A DNA stretch of 64,000 bases from assembly GCA_028554795.2 (NCBI GenBank), contig JAPYKE020000547.1, forward strand, positions 41,214 to 105,213, in the 5' to 3' direction. The stretch comes from Sinohyriopsis cumingii (Eukaryota; Mollusca; Bivalvia; Unionida; Unionidae). The notes beneath the pieces were generated by a model, which made no database searches, had not been told where the DNA came from, and was given only the letters and a program-made list of their open reading frames with translations. Made by a program: the position numbers and the translations under genes. Shown here one piece after another: positions 13,661 through 21,965 of the stretch (position 1 is its first letter; each line of letters starts with the position of its first letter).

Positions 13661-14328
13661 ATATATCCATGTCTTCCTGTTTCGTCTGAAAATCTTAAGT
13701 TTGAGCCTAATTTATGTCAATCCTCGATCCTATTGATAACGACTGCCTTAGAGGTAAATATCAAATGTTTATGTGCATTTGTCTTTTTTTATCCAACGAA
13801 TATGTCAGTTGTACATATTTATAAGGTGAAGACCTTGGTAACTTCCGAGCAGTGACCTATGGGCTAAATCTACTGAGATAAGTGCTATTTCGCTTGCATA
13901 TAGTAATTTGTCTCTCTATGCACAGTAGGTGTATATATGGTTTTATGGTGCTAATCTCAATAGTTTCCAAGTTATTATGCAGGGAAAACAAAGTCCATTC
14001 GAGTAGGAGTGGGATGAGTTTCTTTTTCTTTAGGGTGAGGATAGACTCTGGGATACAGCCTCATGTAGTTTGAGTTGATACTTGGCCATAGATCACGTAT
14101 GGCAATGATCAGGTGTTACTTGAACTCCACGTAAAATCACCGCTACCTATTTAGTCCTACTTTATTCTGAGCAGGGTAATATTTACCAATGTAGGCTCAA
14201 ACGCATTGTTTGTAGTTAGTTCCACATATAAAAGCATATGTTCCTATCTGTAAATCGGTAAATGTTGAGGTCAATGTAACTAAAAGTACCTAAGTATTTT
14301 TAAATACTTCGTGTGACATTAATTAGGT
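13661..14328. other. Non-coding host DNA
   Basis: Spacer between the tandem duplication and a SINE. The frames at 13580-13855 and 13882-14073 have no recognisable domain and are probably chance. Confidence 0.5.
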
Positions 14329-14590
14329 TGTTATTGTTGTTGTTGTTGCTGCTGTAGGGTGTAACGCCATTTTTCAGCACACGATAGGCTTTATATGGCG
14401 GTCAGTATTAATGGCGGAGGAAGAATTCAGGAAATCCCCGGAACGAAACATCGACCGTCGAGAAGCTACTGGCAAGCTTTCTCACATACCAACATTGGCC
14501 GAATCCGAGACTCGAACCCACGCTGACAGAGTTGAGATGGCAGTGATCCGTAACGGAGAGCGCTTTAGACCACTCGGCCACTCGGGGCCT
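14329..14590 (-). mobile_element. tRNA-derived SINE, family A, copy 4
   Basis: A well-preserved minus-strand copy with (GTT)n tail, CACACGATAGGCTT 3' motif, AGAAGCTACTGGCAAGC body and GACCACTCGGCCACTCGGGGCC head. Imperfect 13-bp target duplications ACATTAATTAGGT and ACATGAATTAGGT flank it at 14316-14328 and 14591-14603. Confidence 0.87.
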
Positions 14591-14800
14591 ACATGAATTA
14601 GGTACTTTATGGAATGATCTATATAGTTATAATAAAACAAATAATACGACAATTACAATAATGATGGTGGTGGCTAAATTTGCGACTGTAGACTATTGTT
14701 TTAGGTGAGAAATAGATTTATCTATCATTGTTTACTAAATGTGTATATGTCTGTATATTGTGTATTCCGTATCCTGATGGATGCCACTTTTTCTGCACAG

Positions 14801-14869
14801 CTGGTCGTACAAACTTCTACAATGGCTTTGTGCTGAGTGAAGACACCTTGCTGGTCATAGACGAGAATG
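14801..14869 (+). CDS. Host beta-propeller gene exon, 5' part (split by the element)
   Basis: A pyrimidine-rich acceptor ending TTTTTCTGCACAG precedes the exon at 14801. The frame (codon starts 14803, 14806...) encodes NFYNGFVLSEDTLLVIDEN and is interrupted after 22 codons by the viral-type element at 14870. Its reading frame is continued exactly by 30594-31320 on the other side when one GAATG copy is removed. The entering intron is phase 1. The sequence resembles a blade of the NHL/YVTN-like propellers found at the C-terminus of TRIM-type proteins. Family assignment is tentative. Earlier exons were not found in the window. Confidence 0.75.
14865..14869. repeat. Target-site duplication GAATG, left copy
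   Basis: GAATG directly precedes the left inverted repeat and is repeated immediately after the right one at 30590-30594. A 5-bp duplication fits a staggered cut by a retroviral-type integrase; 6 bp is the usual size for Polintons. Confidence 0.85.
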
Positions 14870-15108
14870 AGCAGCAGAGGGGGCGAATCGGACATTTTGT
14901 CCAATCGTTATTTTGCTTAATTATTACTTTCTGCACTCAACGATCTAGTGTCGTCAGCGCCTGGTAAAAAAAAAACGACGACGTCGTTGGGGGATCGTCG
15001 CGTCGTCATTTGGTTTAATTAACACCTTCTGCGCGCCGATCCCCAGCGTCGTCAGCGTCCGGTAAGCACATCGACGACCGCGTCGATGTCATTGCCCCCT
15101 CTGCTGCT
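14870..15108 (+). repeat. Left terminal inverted repeat, 239 bp
   Basis: Begins AGCAGCAGAGGGGGCGA and matches the reverse complement of 30351-30589 at 238 of 239 positions, with no indel; the difference is T at 15093. The repeat's inner end, 15092-15108, is itself an inverted copy of its outer 17 bp. A diverged direct duplication lies inside it (about 14912-14966 and 15008-15064, both ending GTCGTCAGCG-CTGGTAA-like). Confidence 0.95.
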
Positions 15109-15140
15109 AAGAGGTTATTTACAATGAAAATTATTTACAA

Positions 15141-15815
15141 CTAACCGAATATTTGGTCAAGTCCGATACGATATCGTGTCCGAGGATCATGTAAATTTAT
15201 CGTTATGAATCCATGTGGGGTCGACTGAGCATGACTAAAAAAGTTTCGAAAAACATTAAAGTCCATGTCACCGCCGCACCATGTCTGCCAAATATTTCGT
15301 AGCGTGTGTGTATCAACGCCGTTGAATACAGCAAGAATATTGCAGTTATCTCTGATTACTTTTGGAATCTGAGTGTATCGTTGAGTGACATATATCACGT
15401 CAGTGTTTTTATGCCTGCCTCTGGAAAATATCCTAGCTGGGTTCTTTTGATTGTCTAACATAACATCATCGTACACGACTAGATTGTTAACGTCGCCATC
15501 AATATCATCAATACCCGGTGCATCATTGATATCCGTAATAAACTCAATAACATTCTTTTTAGCGATCGCTGATGCATTCTCGTTGAAATCTTTCAACACC
15601 TCGTAGCATCGTTGATCATCTACGCTAGGAGCAACCAAATACAACTTATCCCACTTCATCCATCTCATTATTAAATTGAGTAACAATTGCGTCTTGCCGG
15701 ATCCAGATGGTCCGATGATAATCATCCGGATCGAGTTTGGTAACGCTGCAACATGCTTAACTGGTTCTCTTGTTTTAGTCGCCGAAAAATCAATTATATT
15801 CATATCTCTATACAT
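15141..15815 (-). CDS. Genome-packaging ATPase (FtsK/HerA, A32-like)
   Basis: A 224-aa P-loop ATPase, the usual size for this family. It is expected to drive viral DNA into preformed capsids. Walker A is GPSGSGKT at residues 35-42, followed by a Leu-rich helix. Walker B is VVYDDV at 113-118. A conserved VTQRYTQIPKVIRDN segment at about 143-157 matches the arginine/glutamine sensor region of A32-type enzymes. The start ATG at 15815 is only 5 bp from the ATG of the divergent zinc-ribbon gene; an internal Met at 15803 is the alternative start. It ends about 30 bp inside the left inverted repeat boundary. A decayed paralogue lies at 50430-50948. Confidence 0.93.
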   Translation of the reverse strand: MYRDMNIIDFSATKTREPVKHVAALPNSIRMIIIGPSGSGKTQLLLNLIMRWMKWDKLYLVAPSVDDQRCYEVLKDFNENASAIAKKNVIEFITDINDAPGIDDIDGDVNNLVVYDDVMLDNQKNPARIFSRGRHKNTDVIYVTQRYTQIPKVIRDNCNILAVFNGVDTHTLRNIWQTWCGGDMDFNVFRNFFSHAQSTPHGFITINLHDPRTRYRIGLDQIFG

Positions 15816-15820
15816 AAATT

Positions 15821-16093
15821 ATGGATCTATATTGTGTGAAGTGTAGAGTGCGTACTGGCACAAATGATATGACAACCGTTACGACAAGAAATAACAGATC
15901 GGCGCTTACTGGTAAGTGTGTACAATGCGGTACAAAGAAATTTAGATTTATTTCTATTAGAGATGTTTTAAAAAAAAGCGAGGAGGTGACATCGCAGCCA
16001 AATTGGCAAAACTCCCCGGAACACCGTGGGCAAAGTATCCAGGAGAAAAACACCTCCCAGGATATAACTACTGTGGCCCCGGAACACGATTAG
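15821..16093 (+). CDS. Small zinc-ribbon protein (DUF5679-like)
   Basis: A 90-aa frame. Residues 4-9 are YCVKCR and residues 33-36 are CVQC, then GTKKFRF: two CxxC knuckles about 24 residues apart, as in the short zinc ribbons common in large DNA viruses and Polinton-like elements. The conserved part ends near residue 48. The remaining tail, after the slippery site at 15967-15973, is low in recognisable features and overlaps the PLA2 frame. The ribbon may therefore be made both alone and as the N-terminus of a frameshift product. The start is ATG 15821, divergent from the ATPase. A decayed copy is at 50974-51085. Confidence 0.85.
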   Translation: MDLYCVKCRVRTGTNDMTTVTTRNNRSALTGKCVQCGTKKFRFISIRDVLKKSEEVTSQPNWQNSPEHRGQSIQEKNTSQDITTVAPEHD

Positions 16094-16338
16094 ATATTAG
16101 ACTCGATGATCAAAATCAGCCCAAACCCGGTGAGTATCCAATAAACGCTATCGATAAGGCGTGTCATGCTCATGATGTTGCTTACAAAAGTAGCGATCTG
16201 CAACAGCGTCATATCGCGGATGTAAAATTAATTCACGCGCTAAATGCTATTCCTGATAAATCCGTCAAAGAAAAATTGGCCTCATGGTTGGTAAAATCGG
16301 CTATGAAAGGTAAATTAATGATTGGCGCTGGTAATTAA
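15961..16338 (+). CDS. Phospholipase A2 domain, probably expressed by -1 frameshift
   Basis: The frame is open from the stop codon at 15958-15960 to 16338. It carries the PLA2 calcium-binding loop YCGPGT (16069-16086) and the catalytic DKACHAHDVAY segment (16153-16185, His-Asp pair at 16171-16176), as in parvovirus VP1-unique-region PLA2 and in PLA2 domains reported in adintovirus-like elements. The family role is to breach membranes during entry. There is no ATG before the catalytic site, and the first in-frame near-start is TTG at 16003. The upstream zinc-ribbon frame meets this frame at a canonical slippery heptamer just inside its open start, so translation as a zinc-ribbon/PLA2 fusion is the simplest reading. 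Coordinates given are the open frame, not a proven start. Confidence 0.8.
   Translation, partial: RCFKKKRGGDIAAKLAKLPGTPWAKYPGEKHLPGYNYCGPGTRLDIRLDDQNQPKPGEYPINAIDKACHAHDVAYKSSDLQQRHIADVKLIHALNAIPDKSVKEKLASWLVKSAMKGKLMIGAGN
15967..15973 (+). promoter_or_regulatory. Candidate -1 ribosomal frameshift site (TTTTAAA heptamer)
   Basis: In the zinc-ribbon frame the text reads T TTA AAA, the canonical X XXY YYZ slippery pattern. A -1 slip enters the PLA2 frame 7 nt after that frame's last stop. Eight nt downstream, GGAGGTG (15982-15988) can pair with CACCTCC (16051-16057), a possible stem or long-loop structure. The pairing was found by eye and has not been folded. Confidence 0.7.
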
Positions 16339-16360
16339 TAACAATCATCCAAGAAAAACG

Positions 16361-17305
16361 ATGGATTCCATCTATTATTCTCCGAGAGGATACTGGAAGG
16401 GGAAGGCCGCAATTGGTAAGCTTGCAAGCGCTGCAAAGGTAACAAAGACCACTGCGGCTAATTGGTTATCCAAACAGGCTATATGGCAAATCTATCTACC
16501 ACCGCCTAAACAAATCAACTTCTCGCGCTTTGATGTCAGCGTACCTAATGAAGTTCATCAGGCTGATATACTATTTCTGCCGCATGACAACGGTTACAAA
16601 TACGCGCTAACCGTAGTTGATGTTGCGAGTCGATACAAACAAGCGGAACCGTTGAAAACAAAGTCAGCAACTGAAGTAGCCGATGCGTTTGAGCGGATTT
16701 ATCGAAGAGGTCCTCTGCGCTGGCCAAATCTATTACAAGTTGATCCTGGTAGTGAATTTCGCGGCGCTGTTTTATCAACGCTGAAACATCATAGCGTCGC
16801 GATACGACGAGGTCATACTGAGCTACATCGCGATCAGGCAATTGTTGAACGATTCAATCGGACTCTCGCTGAACGGTTATTTGGATATCAATACGCGAAG
16901 GAATTCATCCAAGAAAAACGATCTCGTGAATGGGTTAAAAGGTTGCCAGGTGTAATTGCAGCGTTAAATAACGAGATTACCCGAGTAATCAACATGAAGC
17001 CCAGCGACGCGATTAAATACGAGTATATACCCGGAAAATTAAAAATAAATAGCGTTTCTAAGCCGATTCTTGGCGATGTCACTGTTAGATATCTATATGA
17101 ACCAGGAGAGCTTGAAGGCGGTAAAAAAAGGGCTACCGATCCTATTTGGAGTGTTACCACACATAACATATCAACGATAACACGATCAACTGGTAGACCA
17201 CCGATCTATAGACTGGATTCAACTGCTCCTCAGCGCGGATTTACACGCGAGCAACTACAAGTGATACCTAACGATACTCAATTACCCCCGCGTGGTCTTA
17301 ACTAG
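16361..17305 (+). CDS. Retrovirus-like (DDE) integrase
   Basis: 314 aa from ATG 16361. This start is chosen because the longer frame from 16322 begins with TTG. The core shows D69 (HQADILFL), D128 (QVDPGSEF) and E163 (AIVERFNRTL), a D-x34-E spacing typical of rve-fold integrases of retroviruses, Ty3/mdg4-group retrotransposons and Polintons. The N-terminal 45 residues look like a helix-turn-helix (GKLASAAKVTKTTAANWL), with no HHCC zinc finger. The C-terminal 70 residues are a basic, beta-rich SH3-like tail. It presumably joins the AGCAGCAG termini to host DNA and made the 5-bp duplication. It starts 22 bp after the PLA2 frame and overlaps the convergent replicase by 8 bp. A decayed C-terminal fragment is at 51240-51390. 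Confidence 0.93.
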   Translation: MDSIYYSPRGYWKGKAAIGKLASAAKVTKTTAANWLSKQAIWQIYLPPPKQINFSRFDVSVPNEVHQADILFLPHDNGYKYALTVVDVASRYKQAEPLKTKSATEVADAFERIYRRGPLRWPNLLQVDPGSEFRGAVLSTLKHHSVAIRRGHTELHRDQAIVERFNRTLAERLFGYQYAKEFIQEKRSREWVKRLPGVIAALNNEITRVINMKPSDAIKYEYIPGKLKINSVSKPILGDVTVRYLYEPGELEGGKKRATDPIWSVTTHNISTITRSTGRPPIYRLDSTAPQRGFTREQLQVIPNDTQLPPRGLN

Positions 17306-20300
17306 CGCCGTTGCGTCTATTACACTCAAGACAGGTCAACCTCACATTGTTTTTGACATGACCGAGACTGTTATCGATCCTATCCACGGTAAATTGGCGA
17401 GTGTCTTTATCCGAATAACGCCAACTCATTATACAATTGCAACTCGCGCAGTGATTATTCTGTTGTTGTCGTAGCGAGATTATTAATTCGGCATCAATAT
17501 CAAAACGCCGCTGTTTTTTTTTATCCTGTTGGCGGTAACCCGAGAGTTTTCTATCAATGACGCTTGCATCGATGGTGACTTTGTCGCCGGCTTCGTCGGT
17601 GGCTTCGTCAATAACAATTCTTCGAAGCTGATTTATCCTTCGTACTCTGGACACTGCAAGATAGACTAGATTCGACCATTCGATGAGATTATCAACTATC
17701 CAAACAATTGTGTCCGTGATGGTTAGTCCCTGCGAGGAATGTATTGTTGTTGCGTATCCTAGCGTCCACGGGGATTTATCAGCACGTAGCGCGTCCTCGA
17801 CGACGCTGATATCAACGAGCACGATATCATTCAGCACGAGAATTTGTTTTTCTGTCCGACCTGGAATTTCAACTTCAATGTTCTGCCGCCGTGTGTCCGC
17901 GGGTCTATAACATAACGGCACTGGACGCGTTGGAAACTTTTCCTTATGCAACGTAAACAACTTCCGCTGAAGTGTGTCTCTGACTATCTTTCTACTCGCT
18001 ACAATCAAATCGTTTGGTCTCCATGTTTCCCAGAATTCATTTAACGGCGTTTCCGGAATCACCTCGCGAATTATTTCACATTGAATTCTATCCGGCTGTA
18101 ATCTGATTAATTTCTTAACCTCGCGCAGTTGTTCATCAAGTGCTCGGTAATCAGTATCGGTTTCTTCATAATAGTCCACAAAACCCCTTAACCAATCATG
18201 TGGACCCTCGCCGACAAATGGTGGTGGTTGGCCATGGTCCCCACACATGATTACCGCTGTATTCGCGCGCAGCAACCACTCAAGAAACATTTGTAAAGTA
18301 TCTAACGAAACAGTACATATCTCATCCCAGATGATAATGTCGGGAATAAATTTTTCACCCATTCGATCAGGAGTCCACTCACCGCCGCTGTATCGAAAGA
18401 AGCTGTGATAAGTAACGGCGTCAACATTTCGTTGTTTTATCTCTCGCGCTAGTCTATGAGTCGGTGTAAGCACGATTATACTTGCCCGCGTTCGAAATAA
18501 TTCAATTGCCCGAGTCGTCTTTCCTGACCCGCCACAGCCGCTTAAATAAACCGTCTTGTGTCTACAAATTGGATCAGAACACGATGGTGCATTAGACCAT
18601 TCTGACAATTTATCACCGCGTAAGTAGTTGTTCTCAACGGTGACATCTGCTGACGGGGAATAATCGCGTCGTATTTCATTTTTAATTCTCCATGTACCCC
18701 AACTCTCGTCCGGACTAGTAAACTCGGCTACGTTTCCCTTATACGCTACGTCAACATAAAACGAATCAACGGCTACTCTAACCGCGGTATCGGGGAATCT
18801 ATTTATCATCGAGAATAAATTGATAGCGGCATATCCCAGCATAGACGCCCTCAAATGTGGATACGCCGGGCTGTCTCCATCGCTGTAGGTAACAACTGTA
18901 CCCAACCTCGTTCCATTGGACAAGAAAGCTGTTTTGCAGTTCACGTATCTATTTTTTGCCACTGTGTCCTTGATTACGAAATCATATTCTGCGTCATCTA
19001 TAATCAGCCGTGAGCAATATCGTTTGTAGTCGTGGTTTTTTCCACCTTGTGTGAACTTACCAATTATTCTTCTACCGAGATCTTTTGCCTCGCGGTTTCG
19101 TTGGTTAAATATCCTCCTGGACCATTCGATGATATATTCCTCGTCGGCATCAATGTTTTTTCTGGACTCGTCAATTATGCTATCTAGACGCTCCGGTTCT
19201 GGTAACCAGACTTCAGTCTGTGCCCGGTATGATATAATCGCGTCACTGACAATCAACGAAACTAGCATGCTACAATCAATCATATACCGTAGCAGCGCTA
19301 TTGGCAGCCATCTCTTTTCAGCCATGTGTCTACCGATCCAAATATAGCAACAGCGATGGAGTCCTGCCGCGAATTCAAATGATACTATGCGAGCGAATCC
19401 GGTTAAATCAAAATCAGGCAGTGGTCCATTAATAGCAACACGAGTCATTTCATGACTGGGGTGTCCAAATCGTCTAAAGTACTCAGCGGCGGATCCATAC
19501 CCGAGAAAACTCGCTGGATAACAGGCAACCATATCAACCGAGATCATAGCGTCGCGGTTGTATTCAGTGTTCCATAGTCCACCGTGATAGTATTCCAAAC
19601 AACTGGATTGTACATCCGGTAGAAATTCCCTGCGCGTTGGTCTCCACGCATTTTTCCTTGCTGCAACATGAGCTACAACCGATGGAATCGTAAAACAATT
19701 TGTTAGCAGTTGTTCATCATGCTCCTCAAATTCTATGGCGGTTTTTTTCATCCTGTTGTGAAATGCTTCAGTGCGATATAATTCACCGTTTGGTCTTACA
19801 AACTGATCAAAGGTATCCGCATCGTTTTCAGCGCTGCGAAGTAACCACATTGATACAGGGTCGTTTTTACACAAGTAGGCAATAGCATCAAATAGTTTCC
19901 TCTCCGCGAGAAAACCGTCCTTGGAGAATTGTTCTCCCAGGAATTCTTCGGGGATATACTTTACTGTTCTATCCCGTGGAAATATTGTGATCACGGGCGT
20001 CCATGCGTGTTCGTTATGATCAATAATTTTGATTGGGGCTCCCTTCGATTTATACTTCGATTCGTATAATACTTCACCGGTTATCGTTGTAACGGTTATT
20101 GGAAATCTCAGCGATGTTTCTAATCTCGCTATGTCGCTGATGGTTGCTCCACGCTCTTTTACGGTTAGTTCCCACTGGTTGATTTTGCTACGTCGTAAAT
20201 CAGTCAATTTGTTTCCTCGACATGCATTTGTAAAATGCTCTATTATTCGTTCTGCTACACAATTTATCCCAGTTGACTGTTTCATCGGTTTCAGTTTTCC

Positions 20301-20777
20301 GATATCAGGTTTCTTATTTAACGGGTATATTCCATAAACAACTGCTGTTTCAGGATACGCTCGTTCATAGTATGGTTTGTCAATTCCGGTTAACAACCCC
20401 GGCTTGGAGTCGCGGCTGACAGTGACTGTTTTCTTGTCGCTGAGAACTGGTTCAAATTTATCACGCATGATCCAATCGCCTGATTCCACCCGGACAATGA
20501 ATTTTACTCTGAAGAAATACCTTTTACCGTCAAGTTGTGATATTATCATTGCTGCGCGGTTGTCGTTCATGGTAGCATTAACAATGCCATCAATTCGAAA
20601 TGTTGACCAACTGTGAGATGCGCCATCACGCTTGAATTCATTGATACAATCGCGTATTTTACTCAACAGGGTTTTATCGTTTATTAACGCTTTTGGTGTG
20701 TCCTTGAGGACTCTATCGAGATTAAACCTAATATTTTTCCGGGGTTTAATTGCTGCCAATCTCTCGAACTCATCCAT
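17298..20777 (-). CDS. Fused replicase: polymerase-like + SF1 helicase + HNH
   Basis: 1,159 aa from ATG 20777; the longer frame to 20825 would overlap the divergent gene. The N-terminal 400 residues are unassigned, with DHNEHAW near 253-259. Polymerase-like motifs follow: A (SVDMVACYPASF, 413-424), B-like (RRIIGKFTQGG, 569-579) and C (VAVDSFYVDV, 668-677), matching the D..SLYPS / K-x-xYGK / DTDS scheme of family B loosely. An SF1 helicase occupies about 735-1060: Walker A GCGGSGKTT 747-755, IIIWDEI 814-820, GDHGQ 845-849, HSSQGLT 1013-1019, LAVSRVRR 1040-1047. The C-terminus (about 1105-1159) is an HNH/zinc module with CASC, VDRIDNSLGHVKNNVRL and CLECNRRNG. The helicase call is strong; the polymerase call is moderate. 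I do not recognise this architecture from classical Polintons. A decayed copy occurs at 51680-57180. Confidence 0.85.
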   Translation of the reverse strand: MDEFERLAAIKPRKNIRFNLDRVLKDTPKALINDKTLLSKIRDCINEFKRDGASHSWSTFRIDGIVNATMNDNRAAMIISQLDGKRYFFRVKFIVRVESGDWIMRDKFEPVLSDKKTVTVSRDSKPGLLTGIDKPYYERAYPETAVVYGIYPLNKKPDIGKLKPMKQSTGINCVAERIIEHFTNACRGNKLTDLRRSKINQWELTVKERGATISDIARLETSLRFPITVTTITGEVLYESKYKSKGAPIKIIDHNEHAWTPVITIFPRDRTVKYIPEEFLGEQFSKDGFLAERKLFDAIAYLCKNDPVSMWLLRSAENDADTFDQFVRPNGELYRTEAFHNRMKKTAIEFEEHDEQLLTNCFTIPSVVAHVAARKNAWRPTRREFLPDVQSSCLEYYHGGLWNTEYNRDAMISVDMVACYPASFLGYGSAAEYFRRFGHPSHEMTRVAINGPLPDFDLTGFARIVSFEFAAGLHRCCYIWIGRHMAEKRWLPIALLRYMIDCSMLVSLIVSDAIISYRAQTEVWLPEPERLDSIIDESRKNIDADEEYIIEWSRRIFNQRNREAKDLGRRIIGKFTQGGKNHDYKRYCSRLIIDDAEYDFVIKDTVAKNRYVNCKTAFLSNGTRLGTVVTYSDGDSPAYPHLRASMLGYAAINLFSMINRFPDTAVRVAVDSFYVDVAYKGNVAEFTSPDESWGTWRIKNEIRRDYSPSADVTVENNYLRGDKLSEWSNAPSCSDPICRHKTVYLSGCGGSGKTTRAIELFRTRASIIVLTPTHRLAREIKQRNVDAVTYHSFFRYSGGEWTPDRMGEKFIPDIIIWDEICTVSLDTLQMFLEWLLRANTAVIMCGDHGQPPPFVGEGPHDWLRGFVDYYEETDTDYRALDEQLREVKKLIRLQPDRIQCEIIREVIPETPLNEFWETWRPNDLIVASRKIVRDTLQRKLFTLHKEKFPTRPVPLCYRPADTRRQNIEVEIPGRTEKQILVLNDIVLVDISVVEDALRADKSPWTLGYATTIHSSQGLTITDTIVWIVDNLIEWSNLVYLAVSRVRRINQLRRIVIDEATDEAGDKVTIDASVIDRKLSGYRQQDKKKQRRFDIDAELIISLRQQQNNHCASCNCIMSWRYSDKDTRQFTVDRIDNSLGHVKNNVRLTCLECNRRNGAS

Positions 20778-20798
20778 ATAATTAAAACAAGTATTTAA

Positions 20799-21140
20799 AT
20801 GAAAGAATATAGTATAATGAATCACTGCAAATGGTTGATGATTGGGTCGACAACCCCGTGCAATAAATCATGTAGAGGTGAATTCTGCGGGTATCATTTA
20901 CAAAGCGTTCGTAATGGTTCTCTTGGCCCCCTCCCGTGCTTGGTTTGCCACGTCGGTGTAAGAGGAAAATCACAGTTGTGTATCAGTTGTGACGGAAAGC
21001 GATACAGGGAACTAAAACGCTATTATGACAAGCGAATTAAAAACGCCGTCATCAACCCCACCGCCGACTTCGTCATCAAAACCCCCCAAGACTACGTTGA
21101 AAGATTCATAATTAAACCAAATAATAAATTAGACAAGTAG
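20799..21140 (+). CDS. Small Cys-rich zinc-binding protein
   Basis: 113 aa from ATG 20799, or 107 aa from ATG 20817. It starts 21 bp from the divergent replicase ATG. Cysteines come in two clusters: CKWLMIGSTTPCNKSCRGEFCGYH and, further on, CLVCHVG...CISCDGKRY, suggesting two zinc-binding knuckles followed by a basic helix. I do not recognise a named family. DNA-binding or replication-accessory roles would fit its pairing with the replicase. A decayed homologue persists at 57370-57600 next to the decayed replicase, so the association is old. Confidence 0.8.
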   Translation: MKEYSIMNHCKWLMIGSTTPCNKSCRGEFCGYHLQSVRNGSLGPLPCLVCHVGVRGKSQLCISCDGKRYRELKRYYDKRIKNAVINPTADFVIKTPQDYVERFIIKPNNKLDK

Positions 21141-21153
21141 TATTATTATACAA

Positions 21154-21684
21154 ATGGACCAAGAATTTCAGCCGCATCCCCTGCTCGTCAATTACGAGGC
21201 ATCTCGCGACGGTATTGTTAGAAATCGTAGACTGAAGAAGCCGGTTGGATGGAAAAACAATCACGGGTATTTAATGTTTACTGCTGGAGGGAAAAAATAT
21301 CTCTGTCACAGAATCATCTATGAATGTTTCCACGGATTGATCAAAGATAGTCTCGTTATTGATCACATTGATTCTAATTATCAAAATAATAGACTGTGTA
21401 ATCTGCAAGCCATCTCTCAGAGTGAAAATAGTAAAAAAGGCCAAACTGGTAAATACTCAAAGAAAGCAAAACCCGTAAAGTCATTTGATACAACAACTCA
21501 CGAGGAAAAAATATTTCAGTCGATGAATGAGGCAGGAAAATATTTTGACATTTGTATCGCCTCAATACAATTTGTTGCAGAACGAATATATCAAACAGCG
21601 ATCTCAAAAAAGACGGGTCATAGAATTCGATTTTCATATATAACATCAAAGGGAGATAACTCGTTTTGTGATAGCGTCGCATGA
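21154..21684 (+). CDS. Free-standing HNH homing-type endonuclease
   Basis: 176 aa from ATG 21154. The N-terminal region (YEASRDGIVRNRRLKKPVGW...GYLMFTAGGKKYLCHRIIYECFHG) resembles a NUMOD4-type DNA-reading segment running into an HNH core: HR at about 49-50, LVIDHIDSNYQNNRLCNLQ at about 67-85. The C-terminal part (KSFDTTTHEEKIFQSMNEAGKYF) resembles a NUMOD1-type helix-turn-helix. Such enzymes are common in phage and large DNA virus genomes and nick or cut intronless alleles. Here no intron or intein is visible. It is the second HNH domain of the element, after the replicase C-terminus. It follows the Cys-rich gene by 13 bp. Confidence 0.88.
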   Translation: MDQEFQPHPLLVNYEASRDGIVRNRRLKKPVGWKNNHGYLMFTAGGKKYLCHRIIYECFHGLIKDSLVIDHIDSNYQNNRLCNLQAISQSENSKKGQTGKYSKKAKPVKSFDTTTHEEKIFQSMNEAGKYFDICIASIQFVAERIYQTAISKKTGHRIRFSYITSKGDNSFCDSVA

Positions 21685-21965
21685 CAAGAGTTATGTCCCT
21701 TGAAGTCCAATTAATGTTGCGATTAATTAATCATTTTACGATGAAAACTAATGAAATACACGCTATTATCTAACAGCTGTATTCTTTTTTTTAATGTTTT
21801 ATTCAAATATTTGGTTTCATTTAAATGCCGTGAAACACCATTAATAAGTATTTAAGGGTTTAACGATTCAAGGGAATTCAAATTAACACACACCTTGTGA
21901 CTGACGCCGCTGTATTAGTCACTTTATATACAAGATGACTCGTTATAAGCCTGGGGCTTTCGAAA

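Noticed and set aside
14728-14967. 79-aa frame running from host DNA into the left TIR
   Set aside because: A chimera of intron, exon and TIR created by the insertion; only the 14801-14869 part is coding.
15912-15917. GTAAGT in the zinc-ribbon gene as a splice donor
   Set aside because: It matches the donor consensus but would cut between the two CxxC knuckles and destroy the ribbon. No matching acceptor giving the PLA2 frame an ATG was seen. Kept only as the alternative to frameshifting.
16322-16360. TTG start for the integrase
   Set aside because: A stop pair lies just upstream, and an ATG at 16361 opens the conserved protein; the extension overlaps the PLA2 end without conserved sequence.
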